A stretch of DNA of 51,300 nucleotides, taken from contig NZBA01000047.1 in NCBI GenBank assembly GCA_002686265.1, positions 1 to 51,300 of the forward strand. Reading direction: 5' to 3'. The notes under the pieces were generated by a model that made no database searches, was not told where the DNA came from, and worked only from the letters and a program-made list of their open reading frames with translations. A program made the translations under genes and the position numbers. This document shows, piece by piece, positions 42,492-49,741 of this stretch (positions within the stretch are counted from its first letter, which is position 1; every line of letters starts with the position of its first letter). This DNA comes from Planctomycetota bacterium. Lineage in GTDB: Bacteria > Planctomycetota > UBA1135 > GCA-002686595.

Positions 42492-44423
42492 ATGAGCAAG
42501 AAGAAGATCATCGGCATCGACCTGGGCACCACGAACTCCGTGGTGGCGGTGATGGAGGGCGGCGAGCCCACGGTCATCACCAGCGCGGAGGGCCTGCGTA
42601 CGACGCCCTCGGTGGTGGCGTTCACCGGCGACACGCGCCTGGTGGGCTCGGCCGCTCGGCGCCAAGCGGTGACCAACCCCACGCGAACGGTCTCCTCCAT
42701 CAAGCGCTTCATGGGCCGCCGCCACAGCGAGGTCGGCGCCGAGGAGAAGGAGGTCGTCTACCAGCTGGTGGGAGGTCCCGAGGAGCTGGTCAAGGTCGAA
42801 ATCGACGACGAGCAGTTCACGCCGCCCGAGCTCAGCGCGATGGTGCTGCAGCACCTCAAGGAGGCCGCCGAGGCCTACCTCGGGGAGAGCGTCGAGCGCG
42901 CCGTGATCACGGTCCCGGCCTACTTCAACGACGCTCAGCGCCAGGCGACCAAGGACGCGGGGACGATCGCCGGCCTGACCGTCGAGCGCATCATCAACGA
43001 GCCGACTGCGGCGACCCTGGCCTACGGCTTGGACAAGGACAAGACCGGCCGCATCGCGGTCTACGATCTCGGTGGAGGGACCTTCGACATCTCGATCCTC
43101 GAGATCGGTGACGGCGTCTTCGAGGTGCTCTCGACCAGCGGCGACACACACCTCGGCGGGGACGACTTCGACGAGGAGCTGATCCGCTTCGTCGCCGGGC
43201 AGTTCAAGACCGAGAGCGGCATCGACGTGCGCGAGGACCCGATGGCCATGCAGCGCCTCAAGGAGGCCTGCGAGAAGGCCAAGTGCGAGCTCTCGAGCGC
43301 CACTCAGACCGACATCAACCTGCCTTTCATCACCGCCGACGCCTCGGGTCCCAAGCACCTGCAGTGTTCGGTCACCCGCGCCAAGTTCGAGCAGCTCGTC
43401 GAGGATCTCGTGGGGCGCACCCGCGGCCCGTGCGAGCGCGCCCTGGCCGACGCCGGCCTCCAGCCCGGCGCCATCGACGACGTCATCCTCGTCGGCGGAT
43501 CGACACGCATTCCGGCCGTGCAGGCCATCGTCGGCTCGATCTTCGGCCGCGAGGCGAACCGCGGCGTCAATCCCGATGAGGTCGTCGCCGTCGGCGCCGC
43601 CATCCAGGGTGGAATCCTCGCCGGCGAGGTCAGCGACGTGGTGCTGCTCGACGTCAATCCCCTGTCCTTGGGCATCGAGACCCTCGGGGGTGTGTGCACC
43701 CAACTGATCGAGCGCAACACGACCATTCCGACCTCGAAGAGCCAGGTCTTCTCGACCGCGTCCGACAGCCAGCCGAGCGTGGAGATCCACGTGCTCCAGG
43801 GCGAGCGCGAGTTCGCCAAGGACAACCGCACCCTCGGGCGCTTCCATCTCGACGGCATCGCCGCTGCGCCGCGCGGTGTACCGCAGATCGAGGTTTCCTT
43901 CGACATCGACGCCAACGGCATCTTGGAGGTCAAGGCCGTCGACAAGGGGACCGGCCGCGAGCAGCAGATCCGCATCGAGGCTTCCTCGGGGCTGAGCGAC
44001 GATGAAATCGAGCGCATGCGCAACGAGGCCGACGAGCACGCCGCCGAGGACAAGCAGCGGCGTGAGCTGGTCGACCTCAAGAACCAGGTCGATCAGGTCG
44101 TGCACGAGACCGCCAACCAGCTGACCGAGCACGGCGAGAAGCTCGGTGAGGAGGAGGTCAAGGCCATCGAGCTCGCCACCGAGGAACTGAAGAAGGCCGC
44201 CGAGGACGGCGACAAGGAGGCCATCGAGAGCGCCCTGCGGGAATTCCAGCAGAAGGCGCAGAAGCTCGGCGAGGCGATCTACGCGAAGGCCCAGACCGAG
44301 CAGCAGGCGGCGGGCGGAGATGCGTCCGGCTGCGGCGACGAGTGCGGCGACGAGTGCAGCGACGAGTGCGGAGACGACCGCGGCGACGAGCCGGTGGACG
44401 CCGACTTCGAGGTCAAGGCCTGA
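42492..44423 (+). CDS. dnaK: Hsp70 chaperone DnaK with Cys-rich tail
   Basis: A 643-aa Hsp70. The nucleotide-binding domain begins '[16 protein letters not shown]' and contains '[16 protein letters not shown]' and '[11 protein letters not shown]'. The substrate-binding domain includes '[14 protein letters not shown]' and '[26 protein letters not shown]'. The usual lid follows. The end departs from the family: before the final '[10 protein letters not shown]' lies a stretch of five units related to C-G-D-E with four cysteines at four-residue spacing. ATG 42492 begins the conserved sequence. No grpE or dnaJ is adjacent; instead a sigma-54-type regulator pair precedes it. Planctomycetes often have several DnaK paralogues, and this may be a specialised one. 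Confidence 0.95.
   Translation: MSKKKIIGIDLGTTNSVVAVMEGGEPTVITSAEGLRTTPSVVAFTGDTRLVGSAARRQAVTNPTRTVSSIKRFMGRRHSEVGAEEKEVVYQLVGGPEELVKVEIDDEQFTPPELSAMVLQHLKEAAEAYLGESVERAVITVPAYFNDAQRQATKDAGTIAGLTVERIINEPTAATLAYGLDKDKTGRIAVYDLGGGTFDISILEIGDGVFEVLSTSGDTHLGGDDFDEELIRFVAGQFKTESGIDVREDPMAMQRLKEACEKAKCELSSATQTDINLPFITADASGPKHLQCSVTRAKFEQLVEDLVGRTRGPCERALADAGLQPGAIDDVILVGGSTRIPAVQAIVGSIFGREANRGVNPDEVVAVGAAIQGGILAGEVSDVVLLDVNPLSLGIETLGGVCTQLIERNTTIPTSKSQVFSTASDSQPSVEIHVLQGEREFAKDNRTLGRFHLDGIAAAPRGVPQIEVSFDIDANGILEVKAVDKGTGREQQIRIEASSGLSDDEIERMRNEADEHAAEDKQRRELVDLKNQVDQVVHETANQLTEHGEKLGEEEVKAIELATEELKKAAEDGDKEAIESALREFQQKAQKLGEAIYAKAQTEQQAAGGDASGCGDECGDECSDECGDDRGDEPVDADFEVKA
44331..44390 (+). repeat. 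12-bp tandem repeat encoding the DnaK Cys tail
   Basis: Five 12-bp units, the first two identical (TGCGGCGACGAG), the others with one to three changes, encode [16 protein letters not shown] and RGDE. Being a multiple of three, copy number can change without breaking the frame. Confidence 0.85.
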
Positions 44424-44453
44424 GGCACGCGTTCACGGACGAAGCACGGTGAG

Positions 44454-44487
44454 GCGGGGCGGGGGCGCGGGAGCGTCTCCGCCCCGC
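44454..44487 (+). terminator. GC-rich stem-loop after dnaK
   Basis: GCGGGGCGG (44454-44462) pairs with CCGCCCCGC (44479-44487) around a 16-nt loop, 30 nt after the dnaK stop. No T-run follows, so termination is uncertain. Confidence 0.4.
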
Positions 44488-44523
44488 TCGCGTGGGGGCC
44501 GCGGCGGGGGCGCGACCGAGCGC

Positions 44524-44547
44524 CTCCGCTCACCCGCGCGAGCGGAG
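44524..44547 (+). repeat. second inverted repeat after dnaK
   Basis: CTCCGCTC and GAGCGGAG are perfect complements around an 8-nt loop. It lies 100 nt after the dnaK stop and may assist RNA 3' end formation. No T-run follows. Confidence 0.4.
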
Positions 44548-44585
44548 TCGCCCACACCCGCGGCGGTGCCGCCTCGCTGCCCCGC

Positions 44586-44603
44586 GCCCGGCGCCCGCCG
44601 GGC
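44586..44603 (+). repeat. third inverted repeat before the ABC genes
   Basis: GCCCGGC and GCCGGGC around a 4-nt loop, just upstream of the ABC promoter. In so GC-rich a stretch, short perfect stems may arise by chance. Confidence 0.3.
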
Positions 44604-44624
44604 ACACCGGGCGAGGCACGGCGT

Positions 44625-44653
44625 TTGCTCGGCTCGGGGCCCGCCGCTACAGT
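44625..44653 (+). promoter_or_regulatory. promoter of the ABC transporter operon
   Basis: TTGCTC (44625-44630), a 17-nt spacer and TACAGT (44648-44653). The GTG start at 44662 is only 8 nt after the -10 box, so the transcript would begin essentially at the start codon. Confidence 0.5.
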
Positions 44654-44661
44654 CCCCGCCC

Positions 44662-45615
44662 GTGATCCAGGTCCGCCACCTCCCCCGACGCTTCGCGCGC
44701 CTCGTCGCCCTCGACGACGTGTCCTTCGAGATCGCCCGCGGCGAGGTGACGGGTTTCTTGGGTCCCAACGGCGCCGGGAAGACCACCACCCTGCGCATCT
44801 TGGCCGGGTACCTGCCGGCCAGCTCCGGCTTCGCCAGCGTGGCCGGCTACGACGTCCTGCGCCAATCGATGGAGGTGCGTCGGCGCATCGGCTACCTGCC
44901 CGAGTCGGTGCCGCTGTACGGCGAGCACCGGGTGGGAGAGATGCTCGACTTCCAGGGACGCCTGCACGGCATGTCTCGCGTGGAGCGCCGGCGGCGAGTG
45001 GGTGAGGTGCTCGATCTCGTGGGCCTCGCGGACCGCGCCCGCCAGCTCGTCGGGACCCTCTCGCGCGGCCTGCGCCAGCGCGTGGGACTCGGCGTGGCCT
45101 TGCTCCCCGACCCCGAAGTGCTGATTCTCGACGAGCCGACCAGCGGCCTCGACCCCCTGCAGCGCATCGAGGTGCGCGAAATCGTGCGGCGCCTCGCCGA
45201 TCGACACACGGTTCTGCTCTCCTCTCACATCCTGCCGGAGGTGGAGGCCGTCTGTCCGCGCGTCATCATCATCCACCGCGGCCGCATCGCGGCCGACGGG
45301 ACGCCCGACGAGCTGCTCGCCGACCTCGACCGCGACGCCCACGTGCGCCTCGAGGCGCGGCTCGGCGGCGATGCGCCCGAGGCCCTGCGCCGCTTGAGCG
45401 ACCTGTCCGGCGTGCGGGAAGTCCACGACCGCGGCGCGCGCGGCGCGTTCCACAGGATCGATGTTCGTGCGGACGAGGACCTGCGCGAGGAGATCGGCGT
45501 CCTCGCCGTCCGACACGGCTGGGCCCTGCGCGAGTTGAGCTGGCGGCGGGCGACCCTCGAGGACGTCTTCGCGCGCATCGCCCTCGAGCTCGAACAGGAG
45601 CAGGTCGGCTCCTGA
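44662..45615 (+). CDS. ABC transporter ATP-binding protein (GldA-like)
   Basis: A 317-aa ABC ATPase. Walker A GPNGAGKTT is at 34-42, the signature reads 'LSRGLRQRVGLG' (a variant LSGGQ), Walker B 'VLILDEPTSGLDP' and H-loop 'LLSSHIL'. The C-terminal about 100 residues form the accessory domain found in GldA/NatA-type exporters. GTG 44662 was chosen because it opens the conserved domain and stands 8 nt after a promoter; the frame continues upstream in Arg/Ala-rich sequence that overlaps the dnaK end and is not credible. It forms an operon with the permease and GldG-like genes. Confidence 0.92.
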   Translation: MIQVRHLPRRFARLVALDDVSFEIARGEVTGFLGPNGAGKTTTLRILAGYLPASSGFASVAGYDVLRQSMEVRRRIGYLPESVPLYGEHRVGEMLDFQGRLHGMSRVERRRRVGEVLDLVGLADRARQLVGTLSRGLRQRVGLGVALLPDPEVLILDEPTSGLDPLQRIEVREIVRRLADRHTVLLSSHILPEVEAVCPRVIIIHRGRIAADGTPDELLADLDRDAHVRLEARLGGDAPEALRRLSDLSGVREVHDRGARGAFHRIDVRADEDLREEIGVLAVRHGWALRELSWRRATLEDVFARIALELEQEQVGS

Positions 45616-45619
45616 CGCG

Positions 45620-46342
45620 ATGCGCGGCGCCCTCACCATCTACCGCCGGGAGCTGGTCGGCATGTTCTTCGGCCCCCTGGCCTGGTCGCTCCTGTGCGTC
45701 GCTCTCGGCCTCTCGGGCTGGCTCTTCCTGGCCGTGGTCAAGCAGTCGGGCGGCGACGTGACCGCCAGCCTGCGCTACACCCTCGGCGCCTCCACCGCCC
45801 TGCTCTTCCTGCCGCCTCTGCTGACCATGCGCATGATCAGCGAGGAGGACCGCTCGGGGATGCTGGAGTTCCTGCTGACCGCGCCCGTCAGCGACGCCAG
45901 CGTCGTGACCGGGAAGTTCCTCGCGGCGCTGACCTTCATGACCCTGTTCTGGTCGAGCAAGCTCGTCTACGCGGTCGTGATCGCGGCTGTCGGCGTCGCC
46001 CCCGACTGGGCGCCGCTGTTGGGGGGCTTTCTCGGCGCCGTGCTCGTCTCGGGCCTCTTCTGCGCCCTCGGCCTCTTGGCCAGCGCCGCTTTCTCGACGC
46101 CCATGCTGGCGGCGTTCATGGCCTTCGTGGCCAACATCGTCGTGCTGTTCCTGCCGGTCTTCGCCGGCCTCTCCGAGAGCGAGAAGGTCACCGAGCTGGC
46201 GGCCTCCCTGAGCGTCAGCGCCCATTTCGAGCTCTTCCTGCGCGGCGTCATCGACAGCTCGGCGATCGTGTTCTTCCTGGTCTGGACCGCCGTCGCCTTG
46301 TTCGCGGCCGTGCGCCTCGTGGAGGCTCGTCGATGGCGGTGA
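45620..46342 (+). CDS. ABC-2 type permease (GldF-like)
   Basis: A 240-aa membrane protein with six helices, the normal size for a GldF-type permease. The conserved ABC-2 coupling stretch 'LTMRMISEEDRSGMLEFLLTAPVSDASVVTGKFLAAL' is at about 69-105. It partners with the upstream ATPase and the GldG-like protein. It starts 4 nt after the ATPase stop and its stop overlaps the next ATG by 10 nt. The cargo is unknown. In Bacteroidota GldAFG take part in gliding motility, but the same trio occurs widely in non-gliding bacteria. Confidence 0.9.
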   Translation: MRGALTIYRRELVGMFFGPLAWSLLCVALGLSGWLFLAVVKQSGGDVTASLRYTLGASTALLFLPPLLTMRMISEEDRSGMLEFLLTAPVSDASVVTGKFLAALTFMTLFWSSKLVYAVVIAAVGVAPDWAPLLGGFLGAVLVSGLFCALGLLASAAFSTPMLAAFMAFVANIVVLFLPVFAGLSESEKVTELAASLSVSAHFELFLRGVIDSSAIVFFLVWTAVALFAAVRLVEARRWR

Positions 46343-47931
46343 GTGCGGAGCGCGGCGCGAGCGAGCGCGGTACGGGCCGCGCGACGCGACTTGGGATCGC
46401 GGCCACGGTGTCCCTCAACCTGGCTCTGGCCGCCGGAGCCGCCGGTGGGCTGACTTGGCTGGCGGCGCGCCCGGGCCTGCGCTCGCGGATCGACCTGACC
46501 GCGGGTGGCGAGAACACGCTGGATGCGAACTCGCGCGAGGTGCTCGACGGCGTGCAGGGCGAGGAGCCGATCCTCGTCGACGTCTTCCTGCGCCCCCTCC
46601 CCGCGCCCCTCGATCAGATCAGCGCCCGCGCGCAGCAGCGCCTGGCAGGTCTGCTGCGCCTGGCTTGGGAGCAACGCCCCGAGCTCGTCCGCCTCACGCA
46701 CCACGCCCTCGCCGGACCCACGGGCGCCGGCGAGACCGAGGCTCGCATGCGCGAGCTGGGGATCACCGAGATCGGCGTCGTCGTCGTCTCGCGCGGGGAC
46801 CGCAAGGAGATCGTGCGCTTCCTGGGGGACGTGGCGGAGATCGACATCGGACGCCCCGCCAACATGCCCGGCGGCTACGTGCCACCGCGCCTGCTCGCGT
46901 TTCGCGGCGAAGAGGCCATCGTAAAGGCCGTCCTGAAGGTCACTCAGGGTGAGCGTCCCCACGCCTACTTCTCGTCGGGACACGGCGAACGCAACCTCTA
47001 CGGAGAGGACCCGCGCGACCTGGGGCTCCTCGAGGCGGCCCTGCGCCAGGACGGCTTCATCGTCAAGCGCTGGGTGAGCGAGGAGCAGGGTGCCGTGCCC
47101 GACGACTGCGCGGTGCTGGCCTTGATCGCTCCTCAGGAACCGTTGAGCCCGCGCGAGCGGGACTTCGTGCGCGAGTTCGTCGATCGCGGCGGGAGTCTGA
47201 TCGCCGTGCCGGGCCACCGCCGGATCGCGGGAGAGGGGAGCGTCAGCGAGTTGCTCGAGGGGTACGGCGTGCGCGTCGGCGAGGGTGTCGTCAGTCGACC
47301 CTACGTGGGGGCCGGCGGCTCGCCGGTGTACGGCATCCCCGAGTGCGCCGAGGTCGTCGTGCGCGCCGAGGGCATGGCCGCCCGCCATCCGATCACCGCC
47401 TCCCTGCGCCGTGCGGAGCGTCGTGTGCGGATCGTCTTCTCGCGCCCGCTCGAGCGCGGCCGCAAGCCCACCGGTGGGGTCCTGCTCGACCTTCTGAGCG
47501 CCAGCGAGTTCACCTGGGCCGACCTGCCAGACGAGGACGGTGTCCACCGCTGGGAGTGGGACGAGGAGAGCGAGCGCGAGGGACCATTCAGTCTGGCGCT
47601 GACCTCGCGCTTTCCACCGCCCTTGCCCGGGCCGGCCCCGCCTCCCGGGACGATGGAGGAGCGCCCCGAGTCGCGCGTCCTCGGGCTCGGCGCGCCCGAC
47701 CTGTTCGCCAACGTGCTCTTCGATACCAACCGCGACTTCCTGCTCAACGCCTTCAACTGGGCGGCCAGCCGCGAGTACCGGGTCAGCATCTCCCCGCGCG
47801 ATCCCGACCTGCGACGGCTCGAGCTCGGCAGCGGGAGCGGGCTGTTCGTCCTGACCATGGCCGCCGTCGTCGTTCTGCCCCTCTCCTGTCTGCTGCTCGG
47901 GCTGGGCGTCGCCTTCAAGCGCCGGCGCTGA
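46333..47931 (+). CDS. GldG-like ABC-associated protein
   Basis: A 532-aa protein with an N-terminal helix (about 20-42), a long extracytoplasmic region and a C-terminal helix (about 503-525) followed by KRRR, the layout of GldG/DUF4350-like ABC-associated subunits. The 'RIDLTAGGENTLDANSREVLDGVQGEEPILVDVFLR' stretch near 52-87 is the family's opening and 'KPHAYFSSGHGERN'-like sequence (here 'RPHAYFSSGHGERNLYGED') near 210 is its hallmark. A Pro-rich stretch lies near 430. ATG 46333 overlaps the permease end; the next gene starts 3 nt after its stop. Confidence 0.87.
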   Translation: MAVSAERGASERGTGRATRLGIAATVSLNLALAAGAAGGLTWLAARPGLRSRIDLTAGGENTLDANSREVLDGVQGEEPILVDVFLRPLPAPLDQISARAQQRLAGLLRLAWEQRPELVRLTHHALAGPTGAGETEARMRELGITEIGVVVVSRGDRKEIVRFLGDVAEIDIGRPANMPGGYVPPRLLAFRGEEAIVKAVLKVTQGERPHAYFSSGHGERNLYGEDPRDLGLLEAALRQDGFIVKRWVSEEQGAVPDDCAVLALIAPQEPLSPRERDFVREFVDRGGSLIAVPGHRRIAGEGSVSELLEGYGVRVGEGVVSRPYVGAGGSPVYGIPECAEVVVRAEGMAARHPITASLRRAERRVRIVFSRPLERGRKPTGGVLLDLLSASEFTWADLPDEDGVHRWEWDEESEREGPFSLALTSRFPPPLPGPAPPPGTMEERPESRVLGLGAPDLFANVLFDTNRDFLLNAFNWAASREYRVSISPRDPDLRRLELGSGSGLFVLTMAAVVVLPLSCLLLGLGVAFKRRR

Positions 47932-47934
47932 CCG

Positions 47935-49671
47935 ATGGGACGGCAGACGACGCTCTGGCTGCTGCTGATCGCCGCCCTCGCCGCCGCCGCGGTCTGGTGG
48001 CAGCGCGGCCGCGAGGCCGACGGGGACCTCGGCCTGATCGACGTGCCGCTCTTCGAGGGCATCGAGATCGAGCGTGTGCGCGGCCTGCGCGTCGACCACC
48101 TCCAGCGCGGCAACTTCGCCTTCGAGCGTGACGGGCGCGGCGCCTGGATCATCACCGACCCGATCGCCTACCCGGCGGATCAGGCCGTGATGCGGGTCAT
48201 TCTCGACGCCGTCGCCCGCAGCCGCGCCGTGGTCGTGGGAAGCGCCGAGGCGGACCCGGCTGCCTTGGGCCTCGCCCCACCCCAGGCGGTGCTGGTGGTC
48301 GAGGAGACGCTTGCCGGGGGCGTGCGCGAGCACCGCCTCGAGCTGGGCGCCCTCGATCTCGATGGCTGTTCGGTGAACGTGCGCATCGACGGGCGCATCC
48401 TGCGCACCCTGCGCACCTTGCACACGACCCTCGAGCGCAGCGTGGACGACTACCGTTCTCGGCGCCTGTTGGACATGCTGCCCCAGGGCATCGTGACCGT
48501 CGACCGCTCGGGCGCCGTGCAGCACGCCGACGAGGAGGCGCCCATTCCCTTGGGGCTGAGCGCGGTCCTCGACGCGGGCAGCTGGCTGGCGCTCACGCCT
48601 CGGGCCGCTCAGCTAGACCCGCTCGAGCTCTCGGTCATCACGGTCGGGGCGGCGACCCTGCGCATCGAGGGCTTCGTGGACGACGACGAGCCAGACCTCT
48701 CGCGCTACGGCCTGGCTGAGCCGACCTTCAGCTTGGAGCTGGGCAACGCGGCGGGTGCCAGGGAGGTGCTGCACTTCGGGCAGACCCTGCGCAAGTCGGA
48801 CCGCTGGTTCGTGTGCCGCGCCGGCTGGCCGCACGTCTGGCGTCTGTCCCGTGATCAAGTGCTGCGCGTGGTCGTGCCCTTCGAGTATCTGTTGGACAGG
48901 CGCCTGCTGCGGGTGGAGCGTGCAGGCGTCGACGCCCTGGTCTTGAGCGACGGCGCGCGCACCCTGCGCGTGGAACGCACCGGCGGGGGCTGGCGGGCGC
49001 GGGTCGACGACGGGGTGCCCTTCCCCGCCGACGAGGCCCGCGTCGAGGACGCGCTCAGTCGCTTGGAGCAGGCGGAGCTGGTTGGCTTCGACCTCGATCG
49101 GCCGGCAGGCGGGGTGAGTTTCGAGCACAGCCTGACGATCGAGGCCGGCGGGCGGCGGCTCGGCGGCCGCCTGGCGGCGGCGCCCGAGGAGGGACCCGAC
49201 GGCGACGTGCTGCTCTTCCGTCGCTTCGGAGACGACGTCCTGGGGCTCGTGGAACCCTGGCTGGGAGAGTTGGTGAGCGCACCGGCGAGCTCATGGCGGT
49301 CGGTGGAGCTCCTGACCGTCGAGGAGGTCAGTCTGTCGGGCTTGACCCTGAAGCGTGGAGAGCGCGTGCGCTCGTTCACGCGCGACGCGCGGGGGCGCTG
49401 GACGCCGGTGGGGGAGGAGCGTGAGGCGGTCGAGCTGCTCGCCGCTCTCGACCCGCTGCTGTTCCTGCGCGCCGCGCGTTTCTCGGAGTCGGGAGCGCCC
49501 GAGCCGAGCGAGTGGATCGAGGTGATCCTCGAGCACGGCGACGGGGCGCGCACCAGCGTGACCATCGGACGCGGGTCGGACGGTGGTGCCGAGGCCCTGG
49601 TCGAGGGGCGTTCCGCCGTGCTGCAGGCGCGCGAGCTGCACCGGCTCTTGAGCGAGCTGTTGGCGAGATGA
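47935..49671 (+). CDS. DUF4340-type periplasmic protein of the ABC cluster
   Basis: A 578-aa protein with one N-terminal membrane helix (about 5-22) and a repetitive extracytoplasmic part of two or more DUF4340-like units. These recur around residues 40-130 ('VRGLRVDHLQRGNFAFERDGRGAWIITDPIAYPADQAVMRVILDAV') and around 330-390 ('TLRVERTGGGWRARVDDGVPFPADEARVEDALSRLEQAELVGFD'). DUF4340 genes commonly follow GldF/GldG genes, which supports a shared function at the membrane. It starts 3 nt after the GldG-like stop. Function is unknown. Confidence 0.85.
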   Translation: MGRQTTLWLLLIAALAAAAVWWQRGREADGDLGLIDVPLFEGIEIERVRGLRVDHLQRGNFAFERDGRGAWIITDPIAYPADQAVMRVILDAVARSRAVVVGSAEADPAALGLAPPQAVLVVEETLAGGVREHRLELGALDLDGCSVNVRIDGRILRTLRTLHTTLERSVDDYRSRRLLDMLPQGIVTVDRSGAVQHADEEAPIPLGLSAVLDAGSWLALTPRAAQLDPLELSVITVGAATLRIEGFVDDDEPDLSRYGLAEPTFSLELGNAAGAREVLHFGQTLRKSDRWFVCRAGWPHVWRLSRDQVLRVVVPFEYLLDRRLLRVERAGVDALVLSDGARTLRVERTGGGWRARVDDGVPFPADEARVEDALSRLEQAELVGFDLDRPAGGVSFEHSLTIEAGGRRLGGRLAAAPEEGPDGDVLLFRRFGDDVLGLVEPWLGELVSAPASSWRSVELLTVEEVSLSGLTLKRGERVRSFTRDARGRWTPVGEEREAVELLAALDPLLFLRAARFSESGAPEPSEWIEVILEHGDGARTSVTIGRGSDGGAEALVEGRSAVLQARELHRLLSELLAR

Positions 49672-49687
49672 ACGGCGCGGACGGCGC

Positions 49688-49716
49688 TTGCACCCGGCGC
49701 CGGCGCCTTCTAGGCT
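49688..49716 (+). promoter_or_regulatory. promoter of the helicase gene
   Basis: TTGCAC (49688-49693), a 17-nt spacer and TAGGCT (49711-49716). Transcription would start near 49723, giving an 18-nt leader that contains AGGA at 49726-49729 ahead of ATG 49742. Confidence 0.5.
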
Positions 49717-49741
49717 CACCCTAACAGGACCCGAACCCTGC

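Noticed and set aside
44424..44660. N-terminal extension of the ABC ATPase across the dnaK-ABC gap
   Set aside because: The translation is Arg/Pro/Ala-rich, overlaps the dnaK end in another frame and lies upstream of the promoter.
45967..48525. An 852-codon minus-strand frame opposite the ABC genes
   Set aside because: Antisense shadow of permease, GldG-like and DUF4340 genes.
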